From assembly GCA_963715445.1 (NCBI GenBank), contig OY970240.1, forward strand, positions 186,001-250,000: 64,000 nucleotides of DNA, written 5' to 3'. This document shows, one piece after another, positions 17,302 through 25,913 of this stretch. This stretch comes from JAAYBF01 sp963715445. GTDB lineage: Bacteria; Actinomycetota; Thermoleophilia; Solirubrobacterales; Thermoleophilaceae. The stretch's first letter is position 1, and each line of letters begins with the position of its first letter. A program made the position numbers and the translations under genes. Under the pieces are notes generated by a model, which saw only the letters and a program-made list of their open reading frames with translations, ran no database searches and had not been told where the DNA came from.

Positions 17302-18450
17302 TCACGGGGCCTGGGGAGCCGCGGCCTGGTGCGCGATCCCGAAGGCGATGTCGAGCACGCGCTCGAGCGCATCGACCGTGACCGCTTCGTCGGGCTCGTG
17401 GTTGCGCTCGGTGCCGTTGGCCACGTTGAGCACCTCCAGCCCGCCCGCGACGAGGATGTTCGCGTCGCTCCCGCCGCCGGAGGCCACGAACGACGGCTCG
17501 ATGCCGAGGCCCTCGAGCGCGGCCGCGGCGACGCGCACCGAGACCGCGGACTTGGGCATGCGGTAGGAGCGGAAGAGCTGCTCGACGGTCAGCTCGAGGT
17601 CGCACTCCTGATCGCTGCCGGCCTCGGTCAGGCGATCGACCATCTCGCCGACGACGAGCCCGACCGCGTCGTCGTCGAGGCCCCTGGCCTCGAGTGCGAC
17701 CGTGCAGCGCTCCGCGACGATGTTGCCAGCGCTGCCGCCCTCGATGAGACCGACGTTCGCGGTCGTGCTCTCGTCGATCCTCCCGAGCCTCATCCCGGCG
17801 ATCGCCCGTGCCGCGGCGGCGATCGCGTTGCGACCGTCCTCCGGCCTGATGCCGGCGTGGGCGGCTGCGCCGTGGTAGCGCGCCTCCAGGCGGTAGTAGC
17901 TCGGCGCGGCGACGATCAGCTCGCCGATCGGCGTGGCGTGATCGAAGGCGAAGCCGAACTCCGCGCGCAGCTCGTGCCCGAGCTCCTTGGCGCCGAGCAG
18001 CGCGAGCTCCTCGCAGGTGGTGAACAGCAGCTCGATGCCCACCGGAGCGCCGCCGGCGAACCGACGGGCCACCCCGAGGAGGACGGCCACCGCAGCCTTG
18101 TTGTCCGCCCCGAGGATCGCCTCGTTGCGGTTGGTGAAGCGCTCGGACTCCCGCCGCACCTCGACCGGCGCCGTCAGCGGCACCGTGTCCAGGTGGGCGC
18201 AGAGCAGCACCGTCGGCGCTCCCTGCGGCCCCGGGAGGCGGGCCAGCAGGTTGCCCGCGTTCGATCCGGTCTGGGCGGCGCTGTCGTCCTCGTGGACGTC
18301 GAGGCCGCAGGCACTGAGCTCAGCCGCCACGAAGTCCGCGACCTCGCGCTCGGAGCGCGATGGGCTCTCGATCTCGCAGAGCCTGACGAAGTCCTCAGCC
18401 AGCCGCTCACGCTCCTCGAAGGAGGCGCGCGGCGCGACCGCCGAGGTCAC
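17302..18450 (-). CDS. M20-family metallopeptidase (tripeptidase T-like)
   Basis: 382 residues. The zinc ligands of M20 peptidases are visible: CAHLDTVP (His, Asp), ILGADNKAAVAVLLG (bridging Asp), FTTCEELALLGAKEL (catalytic Glu and ligand Glu), FAFDHATP and the C-terminal GTERNHEPDEAV. The middle lid domain is YRLEARYHGAAAHAGIRPED. The pattern is closest to PepT-like aminotripeptidases, though other amide substrates are possible. It lies 50 nt downstream of pyrG and 52 nt upstream of xerD on one strand. Confidence 0.87.
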   Translation of the reverse strand: MTSAVAPRASFEERERLAEDFVRLCEIESPSRSEREVADFVAAELSACGLDVHEDDSAAQTGSNAGNLLARLPGPQGAPTVLLCAHLDTVPLTAPVEVRRESERFTNRNEAILGADNKAAVAVLLGVARRFAGGAPVGIELLFTTCEELALLGAKELGHELRAEFGFAFDHATPIGELIVAAPSYYRLEARYHGAAAHAGIRPEDGRNAIAAAARAIAGMRLGRIDESTTANVGLIEGGSAGNIVAERCTVALEARGLDDDAVGLVVGEMVDRLTEAGSDQECDLELTVEQLFRSYRMPKSAVSVRVAAAALEGLGIEPSFVASGGGSDANILVAGGLEVLNVANGTERNHEPDEAVTVDALERVLDIAFGIAHQAAAPQAP

Positions 18451-18501
18451 ACCCTGGACTCGGAGTCGATCCGCTCCGTGGCGGACGCCCGGATCTCGTC
18501 G

Positions 18502-20151
18502 TCACCGTCGCCCTCGCCGGCCGCGGCGATCCTCTCGCGCCCGCGCCAGCGAGGCGCCGACGAAGTCGCGGAACAGCGGCTGTGGTCGCAGCGGGCGCGA
18601 CTTGAACTCCGGGTGGAACTGCGACGCGACGAAGAACGGGTGGTCGGGCAGCTCCACGATCTCCACCAAGCGCTCGTCGGGAGATGTGCCGGAGCAGACG
18701 AGACCTTCCGCCTCCAGGCGCCGACGGAGGTGGTTGTTCACCTCGTAGCGGTGGCGGTGGCGCTCGTAGATGACCGGCTCGCCGTAGATCTCGCGCGCCC
18801 GCGTTCCCTCGTGGAGCTTCACCGGGTCGGCGCCGAGGCGCATCGTCCCGCCCATGTCCTGCACCTCCTGCTGCTCGGGCAGCAGGTCCACCACCGGGAA
18901 GGGCGTCTCAGGATCGAACTCCGTGGAGTTGGCGCCGTCGAGGCCGACCACGTGACGGGCGAACTCGGCCACCGCGATCTGCATCCCGAGGCAGATGCCC
19001 AGGTACGGCACGCCGTTCTCGCGTGCGTAGCGCGCAGCGCGAATCTTGCCCTCCACCCCGCGCACCCCGAAACCGCCGGGGATCAGGATCCCGTCGCACT
19101 CGTCGAGCTTCGAGAGGTGCTCGCCGTCGCCGTCGAGCTTCTCGGAGTCGATCCAGCAGACCTCCACGCGGCCGCCGTGGTGGGCGCCGCCGTGGCCGAG
19201 CGACTCGATGACCGAGAGGTACGCGTCCTCGAGCTTCGTGTACTTGCCCACGAGGCCGATGCGCACGACTTCAGTCGCCTCCTCGTAGCGCTTGACGATC
19301 GACTCCCAGCCCGACAGGTCCGGGGTCTCGGTCTCGATGCCGAAGCGATCGAGGATCTGGTCGTCGACGCCCTCGGCGCGGAAGTACAGTGGCACCTTGT
19401 AGATCGAGTCGACGTCGCGGGCGGAGACGACGGAGTCGATCGGCAGGTTGACGAACAGCGCGATCTTCTCGCGGATGTCCCGTGAGAGCGGCTCCTCGGA
19501 GCGGCACATCACCATGTCCGGCTGGATGCCGATGCGGCGCAGCTCCTGAACGGAGTGCTGGGTCGGCTTGGTCTTCAGCTCACCCGCGTGGCCGAGGAAC
19601 GGGACCAGGGTGAGGTGCAGGAACATGCAGCGCTCGCGGCCCTCGTCGACCTGGAACTGGCGCAGCGCCTCGAGGAACGGCAGCGACTCGATGTCCCCGA
19701 CGGTGCCGCCGATCTCGGTGATCACGATGTCCACGTCGTCGGCGTCGGCGACGCGGCGGATGCGCGCCTTGATCTCGTCGGTGATGTGCGGGATGACCTG
19801 GACGGTGCCGCCGAGGTAGTCGCCGCGGCGCTCGCGGCGGATGACCGCGTCGTAGATCGCGCCGGTGGTCACGTTCGAGCCGCGGGTCGTGTTGACGTCC
19901 GTGAAGCGCTCGTAGTGGCCGAGGTCGAGGTCCGTCTCCGCGCCGTCCTCGGTGACGAAGACCTCGCCGTGCTGGAACGGGCTCATCGTGCCGGGATCGA
20001 CGTTGATGTAGGGATCGAACTTCTGCAGCGACACGGAGAGGCCGCGTGCCACCAGCAGCTGCCCGATCGAAGCGGCCGCGATGCCCTTGCCGAGCGACGA
20101 GACGACGCCCCCGGTGACGAAGATGAAGCGCGTGCGGGAGTCGCTAGACAC
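18502..20151 (-). CDS. pyrG: CTP synthase (glutamine hydrolysing)
   Basis: 549 residues, the family length. It converts UTP to CTP with glutamine as nitrogen donor. The synthetase domain begins FIFVTGGVVSSLGKGIAAAS and contains YINVDPGTMSPFQHGEVFV; the C-terminal glutamine amidotransferase domain has the catalytic Cys in YLGICLGMQIA and the His/Glu pair in QFHPEFKSRP. The tail after FVGASLA is a basic Arg-rich extension. It lies downstream of recN with a 99-nt gap that may hold its own promoter. Confidence 0.97.
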   Translation of the reverse strand: MSSDSRTRFIFVTGGVVSSLGKGIAAASIGQLLVARGLSVSLQKFDPYINVDPGTMSPFQHGEVFVTEDGAETDLDLGHYERFTDVNTTRGSNVTTGAIYDAVIRRERRGDYLGGTVQVIPHITDEIKARIRRVADADDVDIVITEIGGTVGDIESLPFLEALRQFQVDEGRERCMFLHLTLVPFLGHAGELKTKPTQHSVQELRRIGIQPDMVMCRSEEPLSRDIREKIALFVNLPIDSVVSARDVDSIYKVPLYFRAEGVDDQILDRFGIETETPDLSGWESIVKRYEEATEVVRIGLVGKYTKLEDAYLSVIESLGHGGAHHGGRVEVCWIDSEKLDGDGEHLSKLDECDGILIPGGFGVRGVEGKIRAARYARENGVPYLGICLGMQIAVAEFARHVVGLDGANSTEFDPETPFPVVDLLPEQQEVQDMGGTMRLGADPVKLHEGTRAREIYGEPVIYERHRHRYEVNNHLRRRLEAEGLVCSGTSPDERLVEIVELPDHPFFVASQFHPEFKSRPLRPQPLFRDFVGASLARAREDRRGRRGRR

Positions 20152-20250
20152 GGGCGCCTCGGAGGTCGGTGGTCTGCTCGGCTGAGTTGGAGGAGAGAAA
20201 GCGACCGGCGGGCGACTGCACAGGACGAAGATAGCGCGCCGGGGAGACGG

Positions 20251-21924
20251 TCACGCGGCGAGCAGCTCCTTGGCGTGCCGGCGGGCGCCGGCATCGGAGG
20301 AGTCCGCGCCGAGCATCCGGCAGAGCTCCTCCACCACAGCGGTGTCCTCGAGGCGCTCGACGCTCGTGCGGGCAACGTCACCGGTGGCGGACTTCTCGAT
20401 CCGGAAGTGGCGGTCGGCCATCGCGGCGATCTGCGGCAGGTGCGTGATGCAGAGCACCTGGCGATCGTCTCCCAGCTTGCGCAGGCGCTCCCCGACCGCC
20501 CGCGCCGTCTGCCCTCCGACGCCGGAATCGACCTCATCGAACACGAGCGTGGAGGCTCCGCCCGCACCCGCGACGGCCATCAGCGCCAGCATGACCCGCG
20601 AGAGCTCGCCGCCGGAGGCGCTCTCGCGCACGGGCGCCGCGGGAACGCCGGGGTTGGGCGCCAGCATCAGCTCCACGCGCTCGGCGCCGGTCGGGCCGAC
20701 CTCCTCGCGCGGCTCCAGGACCACTTCGAAGCTCGCGCCCTCCATGGCAAGCGCTCCCAGCTCCTCGACGACCTGCTCGGCCAGGCGCGGCGCCGCCGCG
20801 CGGCGCCCCTTGGTCAGCCGAGCGGCGAGCGCCGTCCGCTCGCTCTCGGCCTCGGCCAGCGCCGCCTGGGCCTGCTCGAGCACCACCTCCGCGTTCTCGA
20901 GCCGCTCGCACTCGGCGCGGCAGCGCTCGGCGTGCCGGAGCACCTCCTCGACGGTGCCGCCGTGCTTGCGCTTGAGCCGGTCGTAGTCGGAGAGGCGCGA
21001 CTCCACCTGCTCCAGCCGCCCCGGATCGGCCTCGAGCCCGTCCAGGTAGCGGCGCAGCTCGCCGCCCAGGTCCTCCGCCTCGAGCCGCAGCGCGCGCAGC
21101 CGCGCCACCAGGCCGTCGAGCGCCGGATCCGCGCCCTCGACCGCCTCGGCGGGACGCTCCGCGGCGGCCAGGAGGGCCGCCACCCCGCCGTCCCCGTCGT
21201 CGGGGGCGATCGACTCCGCCCCGGTCGCCGCCGCTTCCCGCAGCCCGTCGAGCTGGCGCAGCCGCGAGCGCTCGGCGACGAGCGAGTCCTCCTCGTCGAT
21301 GCTCGGGCCCACCTCGTCGATCTCCTGCAGCTCGAAGCGCAGCAGGTCGAGATCCCGCTCGCGGGTGCCGGCCCGCTCGGCCAGGTCCGAGAGCTCGGCG
21401 GCCAGCGTGCGCACGCGCCCGTGCGCCTCTCCCACGCGGCCGCGCAGCTCGAGGTGCTCGGCGCCGCAGAAGCCGTCGAGGAGGTCGAGCTGGGCGGAGG
21501 CGACCGTCAACCGGCGGTGCTCGTGCTGGCCGAAGAACGACACCAGGCGCCCGCCGAGCTCGCGCAGGTCGGCCGCGGTGGCCGATCGCCCCTGCACGTA
21601 GGCGCGCGTGCGGCCCTCCGCCGACACCCGCCGCGCGAGGACCACCTCGCCCTCGCCCGGGTCGATGCGCTCGCGCAGCTCGGCCAGCTCCTCGGCGTCG
21701 AGCAGCCCGTCGGGCAGGTCGAAGACGCCCTCCACGTATGCCTCCTCGGCACCGGGACGGACGATCCCCGACTTCGGCTTGCCGCCGAGCAGCAGGTCGA
21801 ATGCGTGCGCCAGGACGGTCTTGCCCGCGCCGGTCTCGCCCGTGATCGCGTTCAGGGACCCGCCGGGCAGGACCTCCGCCCTCTCGATCAGCAGCAGGTT
21901 CTCTATTCGCAGCTCGAGCAGCAC
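20251..21924 (-). CDS. recN: DNA repair protein RecN
   Basis: 557 residues, an SMC-like ATPase in double-strand-break repair. Walker A GETGAGKT is near residues 28-35, followed by two coiled-coil arms (about 150-370), the ABC signature ASGGELSRVMLAL and Walker B STLVFDEVDSGVGG near the C-terminus. No LexA box is visible upstream, although recN is often SOS-induced. It lies 49 nt after nadK on the same strand, part of the tlyA-nadK-recN order found in many bacteria. Confidence 0.95.
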   Translation of the reverse strand: MLLELRIENLLLIERAEVLPGGSLNAITGETGAGKTVLAHAFDLLLGGKPKSGIVRPGAEEAYVEGVFDLPDGLLDAEELAELRERIDPGEGEVVLARRVSAEGRTRAYVQGRSATAADLRELGGRLVSFFGQHEHRRLTVASAQLDLLDGFCGAEHLELRGRVGEAHGRVRTLAAELSDLAERAGTRERDLDLLRFELQEIDEVGPSIDEEDSLVAERSRLRQLDGLREAAATGAESIAPDDGDGGVAALLAAAERPAEAVEGADPALDGLVARLRALRLEAEDLGGELRRYLDGLEADPGRLEQVESRLSDYDRLKRKHGGTVEEVLRHAERCRAECERLENAEVVLEQAQAALAEAESERTALAARLTKGRRAAAPRLAEQVVEELGALAMEGASFEVVLEPREEVGPTGAERVELMLAPNPGVPAAPVRESASGGELSRVMLALMAVAGAGGASTLVFDEVDSGVGGQTARAVGERLRKLGDDRQVLCITHLPQIAAMADRHFRIEKSATGDVARTSVERLEDTAVVEELCRMLGADSSDAGARRHAKELLAA

Positions 21925-21973
21925 CCGATTGGTGTACCGGCGCGCTCGGACGGAGGCGAGCCCTTGTGGCGAT

Positions 21974-22834
21974 TCAGCGCGTCAGGCGGCCGAACTTGTC
22001 ACGCAGGCGGTGGTAGAAGCTCGCGCCCTCCACCTGGGCGAGCTGAGCCATGTCGCCGCGGAAGCGCACGGCGATCTCCTCGCTCGGGCCGAGCGTGCAG
22101 ACCTTGCGGCCGTCGGTCGTGACGTCGACGGGATCCTCGGGCGACTTGTTGGCCACCTGCAGCACGTCGTCCGGGGCGACCACGAGGGCCCGCGCCGAGA
22201 GCGTGTGGGGCGCGATGAAGGAAACGACGTAGCCCTCCACGCCCCAGGCCATCACCGGGCCTCCGTTGGCGAGGTTGTAGCCGGTCGAGCCGGCAGGGGT
22301 GGCGATCACGAGCCCGTCGCAGCGGACCTCGCCGACCTGCTCGCCGAGCACCGAGTAGCCGAGCTCGGCGACGCGCAGGTCCGGCCGCCGGTGGAAGGAG
22401 ACGTCGTTCACCGCGAGCCACTTGCCCGAGGAGGTCTCCACCTCTAGCGCCGGCAGCGGCAGCACCTCGAAGTCGCCGCGCAGCGCACGGACGATCGCGG
22501 CGTCCAGGTCGTCGCGCTCCACCGTGGACAGGAAGCCGATCGCCCCGAAGTTGATCGCGAAGACCGGAACGCCGCGCCCGGCATAGAGGCGCATCGTCGC
22601 GAGGATCGTGCCGTCGCCGCCGAGCGCCACCGCGAGGTCCGTGGGCCCGTCGGGATCGGCGCCGAGCTCCACGCCCGCCATCGGCTCGAGCTGGTGCTTC
22701 TCGACCTCCTCCGGAGGGACGCGCAAGACGATGCCGGACTCGCTCGCCAGCTCGGCCAGGCGACGCAGCCCGTCCCGTATCTCCCGGCTGGGAACGCGGC
22801 GCGTGAAGACGGTGATCGACGTGGGTGCGCTCAC
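21974..22834 (-). CDS. nadK: NAD kinase
   Basis: 286 residues from GTG 22834. It phosphorylates NAD to NADP. The GGDG motif is in VALGGDGTILATMR, followed by NDVSFHRRPD and the second conserved block TPAGSTGYNLANGGP. The GTG overlaps the tlyA stop as GTGA, supporting this start over the longer frame. The gene sits between tlyA and recN, a conserved neighbourhood. Confidence 0.94.
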   Translation of the reverse strand: MSAPTSITVFTRRVPSREIRDGLRRLAELASESGIVLRVPPEEVEKHQLEPMAGVELGADPDGPTDLAVALGGDGTILATMRLYAGRGVPVFAINFGAIGFLSTVERDDLDAAIVRALRGDFEVLPLPALEVETSSGKWLAVNDVSFHRRPDLRVAELGYSVLGEQVGEVRCDGLVIATPAGSTGYNLANGGPVMAWGVEGYVVSFIAPHTLSARALVVAPDDVLQVANKSPEDPVDVTTDGRKVCTLGPSEEIAVRFRGDMAQLAQVEGASFYHRLRDKFGRLTR

Positions 22835-23625
22835 GGCTCCACCGTTCGGGCCGCCGCGTCCAGATCCTCTACCGCGCCGGGCCTGCCGGCCTCCGCGATC
22901 CACACGAAGGTCTCCTGATTGCCTGCCGGCCCAGGCAGCTCCGAGGAGGCGTATCCGAGCACCGACGCGCCCAGCTCTGCGCGCACGCACTCGCCGACCG
23001 CCACGAGCGCCTCGCGCCGGTCCGCCGCCTCGCGCACGACCCCGCCGCTTCCCAGCCGCTCGCGGCCCACCTCGAACTGCGGCTTGACCATGGCCAGGCA
23101 GTCGAAGCGCTCGGCCGCGCTCGCCAGCACCGCCGGGAGCACCTTGCGGAGCGAGATGAACGACACGTCGATGACGATCAGGTCGGGCCTGAACGGCAGC
23201 GCGTCCCGCTCGAGGGCGCGCGCGTTGACCCGCTCCACCACCGTCACGCGGGGGTCGTTGCGCAGGCGCCAGTGAAGCTCGCCGTACGCCACGTCCAGCG
23301 CCACCACGGCGGCCGCCCCCTGCTGGAGCAGGCAGTCGGTGAAGCCGCCGGTCGAAGCGCCGACGTCCACGCAGCGGCGGCCCTCCACCTCGACGCCGAG
23401 CGCCTCGAGGGCGTTCGCGAGCTTCACGCCGCCCCGGGACACGAAGCGGGGACGCTCGTCGACGATCAGCTGGGCGTCCTCGGGCACGAGCTGCCCTGGC
23501 TTGGCGGCGCGCCTGCCGTCGGTGCCGATTGTCACCTCGCCGGCCATGACGGCAGCGGCCGCGCGCGAGCGCGACTCGTAGAGCCCCCGCTCGGCCAGCA
23601 GCGTGTCAACCCTGCGCTTCGGCAT
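22831..23625 (-). CDS. tlyA: TlyA-family rRNA 2'-O-methyltransferase
   Basis: 264 residues. An N-terminal S4 RNA-binding domain (MPKRRVDTLLAERGLYESR) is followed by an FtsJ-like Rossmann methyltransferase with the AdoMet loop VDVGASTGGFTDCLLQQGA, then DPRVTVVE and LIVIDVSFISLRKVLP. In mycobacteria TlyA methylates 16S and 23S rRNA and is needed for capreomycin sensitivity; this member should be the orthologue by context. It is the first gene of the tlyA-nadK-recN set. Confidence 0.92.
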   Translation of the reverse strand: MPKRRVDTLLAERGLYESRSRAAAAVMAGEVTIGTDGRRAAKPGQLVPEDAQLIVDERPRFVSRGGVKLANALEALGVEVEGRRCVDVGASTGGFTDCLLQQGAAAVVALDVAYGELHWRLRNDPRVTVVERVNARALERDALPFRPDLIVIDVSFISLRKVLPAVLASAAERFDCLAMVKPQFEVGRERLGSGGVVREAADRREALVAVGECVRAELGASVLGYASSELPGPAGNQETFVWIAEAGRPGAVEDLDAAARTVEP

Positions 23626-23739
23626 CGGAGCAGCGTATCCGGCGGTCGGCCGCGCCCCGCCCGGGGCATCTCAGAACGTTCTCGGGAAGAGGGGACCGAA
23701 CCGCGTTCCGGGCGTTTGGTCGAGCACCCACCACTTCTG

Positions 23740-23755
23740 TGTGATCACCCTCACA
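23740..23755. promoter_or_regulatory. Crp-type palindrome TGTGA-N6-TCACA
   Basis: TGTGATCACCCTCACA is a perfect match to the consensus used by Crp proteins of both enterobacteria and actinobacteria. It lies in the 325-nt gap between tlyA (starts 23625) and dxs (stop 23951), about 40-50 nt before a possible plus-strand start site. It could act on either strand. Confidence 0.55.
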
Positions 23756-23784
23756 GTGAAGTTTTGGAAGCTGACTACTCTGCA

Positions 23785-23908
23785 TATCGACGGTACTGAG
23801 CAGCACCTGGAACACACACCGTCGGACCACAAAGACTTCCTGTTCCAGATCACATACGCATCACTCCTCCCTCGGAAGCGGCCCGCCAATAGGCGGGCCG
23901 TTTCTTTT
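23785..23908 (+). ncRNA. candidate small RNA with intrinsic terminator
   Basis: No protein gene fits this stretch. On the plus strand a weak promoter (TTTTGG, 17 nt, TATCGA at 23785-23790) could start an RNA of about 110 nt. Inside it CTGGAACA (23807-23814) pairs with TGTTCCAG (23841-23848), a C-rich single strand CTCCTCCC resembling an anti-Shine-Dalgarno follows, and the RNA ends at a strong terminator. Its lower GC also sets it apart. This is a candidate, not a known family. Confidence 0.4.
23879..23908 (+). terminator. rho-independent terminator
   Basis: CGGCCCGCC, loop AATA, GGCGGGCCG (about 23879-23900), directly followed by TTTCTTTT on the plus strand. No annotated plus-strand gene lies upstream, so it implies an unannotated transcript. 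The minus strand lacks a T-tract, so it does not serve dxs. Confidence 0.75.
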
Positions 23909-23915
23909 GGTGGGT

Positions 23916-23958
23916 GCGTACGGAGCGCTAGGCCAACTGCGTACGGAGCGCTAGGCCA
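23916..23958. repeat. 23-bp tandem duplication spanning the dxs stop
   Basis: GCGTACGGAGCGCTAGGCCA occurs at 23916-23935 and again at 23939-23958, separated by ACT. The second copy contains the dxs stop codon (TAG on the minus strand), so the duplication gives a second, unused in-frame-like end downstream. Confidence 0.85.
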
Positions 23959-25900
23959 GCGCGCCGCGCGGTGAGAGGACCGCGGCGGCGACCTTGCTGG
24001 CCACGGCGTCCGGCGTCAGTCCCACTTCCTCGCGCAGGAGCGCGGGCTTGCCGTGGGTGACGTACCGGTCGGGCAGGCCTATGCGCAGGATCCGCACGTC
24101 GCCCATCAGGTCGCGGTCGGCGAGGTGCTCCAGGACCCCTGCCCCGAAGCCCCCTGCCAGCACGTTCTCCTCGATCGTCACGAGCACGTCGTGCTCGGCC
24201 GCCAGGCGCTCCACCAGCTCGGCGTCGATCGGCTTCGCGAACCGCCCGTCGGCGACTGTCGGCTCGATCCCGTGCTCGGCGGCAAGGAGGTCCGCGGCGC
24301 CGTTGGCGAGGGAGACGCCGAAGCCGTAGCCGAGCAGCGCAACCCTCTCCCCCTCCCTCAGCACCTGGCCCTTGCCGATCTCGATCAGCTCGGGGGCTGC
24401 TGGGAGCGGCACGCCCTCGGCCTCGCCACGCGGATAGCGCAGGCCGACGGGCCCGGGGTGCGCGACCGCCGTGTGGAGCATGTGCACCAGCTCGGCCTCG
24501 TCGCGCGGGGCCATCAGCGTCATGTTGGGCAGGCAGCGCAGATAGGAGATGTCGAACGCGCCGTGGTGCGTCGGCCCGTCGTCCCCGACGAGGCCGGCGC
24601 GGTCCATCGCGAACACCACGTCGAGCTCCTGCAGGCAGACGTCGTGCACGATCTGATCGAAGCCGCGCTGGAGGAATGTCGAGTAGATCGCGGCGACCGG
24701 CTTGGCTCCCTGCAGCGCCAGCCCCGCGGCGAACAGGACGGCGTGCTGCTCGGCGATGCCCACGTCGTAGTAGCGCTCGGGCAGCTCCCGCTGGAGCACG
24801 TCGAGCCCCGTGCCCGTGTTCATCGCGGCGGTGATGCCGATCACGCGCTCGTCGCGGCGAGCCTCGGCCACCATCGCGTCGCCGAAGACCTGGGTGTACT
24901 GGGGCGGCTTGGCGGCGCCGCCCGCCGGGCTGGGAGCGGCTGCAGGCTTCGGCGCCGGCGCGCCGTTGACGATCGACGCCGGCTTCGCCGCGTGCCACTG
25001 CTCCATCCCTTCGAGCCCACCGTCCTCTGCGGGAGCGAAGCCCTTGCCCTTCACGGTCGCGCAGTGCACGACGACGGGGCGGTTGGCCTCCAGCGCCTCT
25101 CCGATCGCCTCGCGCAGCGCGCCCACGTCGTGACCGTCGATCACGCCGATGTAGGCGATGTCGAGCTCCTCCCAGAAGAGGCCGGGCGCCCAGTAGGCCT
25201 TCAGCGACTCCTTGACGATCGGGCCGAGGCGCTCGATGCGCTCGCCGATGCCGGCGGGGAGCTTGGTGAGGCTCGACTCCACGTCCTCGCGCGCCTTGTG
25301 CAGCTTCGGGTTCATGCGGATCCGGTTGAAGTAGCGCGAGAGCGCCCCGACGTTCGGCGCGATCGACATGCCGTTGTCGTTGACCACGATCACGATCGGC
25401 AGCTCGAGGCCGCCCGCGTGGTGCAGCGCCTCGAACGAGACGCCGCCGGTGAGGGCGCCGTCGCCGATCACGGCGACGACCTTGCCGTCCTCGCCCACGC
25501 CGTTGCGCATCGCCTCCTTGAGCCCCACCGCGTAGCTCACGGAGGTCGAGGCGTGGCCGGCGCCCATGATGTCGTGCTCGGACTCGGGGATCGAGCAGAA
25601 GGGAGCGAGGCCGCCGTAGGTGCGGATCGTGGGCAGCTCGTCGCGGCGGCCTGTCAGCACCTTGTGCGGGTAGGCCTGGTGGCCGACATCCCACAGCACC
25701 TTGTCGCGCGGGGACTCGAGCAGGCTGTGGATCGCCACGGCGAGCTCGCAGGCGCCGAGGTTGGCGCCGAAGTGCCCGCCGATCTCGCCGATCGTGTCGA
25801 TGATCAGCTCGCGGACCTCCTGCGAGACCTGCTGCAGCTGTGCGTCGTCGAGACCCTTGAGGTCTGCCGGCCCTTCGATCTTGTCGAGCAAGTTGGTCAT
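23951..25900 (-). CDS. dxs: 1-deoxy-D-xylulose-5-phosphate synthase
   Basis: 649 residues, the family length. It condenses pyruvate and glyceraldehyde-3-phosphate with thiamine diphosphate, the first step of the MEP isoprenoid pathway. The thiamine diphosphate motif is GDGALTGGVSFEALHHAGG ... NDNGMSI; the pyrimidine domain has GITAAMNTGTGL, ERYYDVGIAEQHAV and MDRAGLVGDDGPTHHG; the C-terminal domain follows. An Ala/Pro-rich linker sits near residue 320. It lies 13 nt downstream of ispA, so both isoprenoid genes are co-transcribed. Confidence 0.97.
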   Translation of the reverse strand: MTNLLDKIEGPADLKGLDDAQLQQVSQEVRELIIDTIGEIGGHFGANLGACELAVAIHSLLESPRDKVLWDVGHQAYPHKVLTGRRDELPTIRTYGGLAPFCSIPESEHDIMGAGHASTSVSYAVGLKEAMRNGVGEDGKVVAVIGDGALTGGVSFEALHHAGGLELPIVIVVNDNGMSIAPNVGALSRYFNRIRMNPKLHKAREDVESSLTKLPAGIGERIERLGPIVKESLKAYWAPGLFWEELDIAYIGVIDGHDVGALREAIGEALEANRPVVVHCATVKGKGFAPAEDGGLEGMEQWHAAKPASIVNGAPAPKPAAAPSPAGGAAKPPQYTQVFGDAMVAEARRDERVIGITAAMNTGTGLDVLQRELPERYYDVGIAEQHAVLFAAGLALQGAKPVAAIYSTFLQRGFDQIVHDVCLQELDVVFAMDRAGLVGDDGPTHHGAFDISYLRCLPNMTLMAPRDEAELVHMLHTAVAHPGPVGLRYPRGEAEGVPLPAAPELIEIGKGQVLREGERVALLGYGFGVSLANGAADLLAAEHGIEPTVADGRFAKPIDAELVERLAAEHDVLVTIEENVLAGGFGAGVLEHLADRDLMGDVRILRIGLPDRYVTHGKPALLREEVGLTPDAVASKVAAAVLSPRGALA

Positions 25901-25913
25901 CTGCTGCGGGTGG

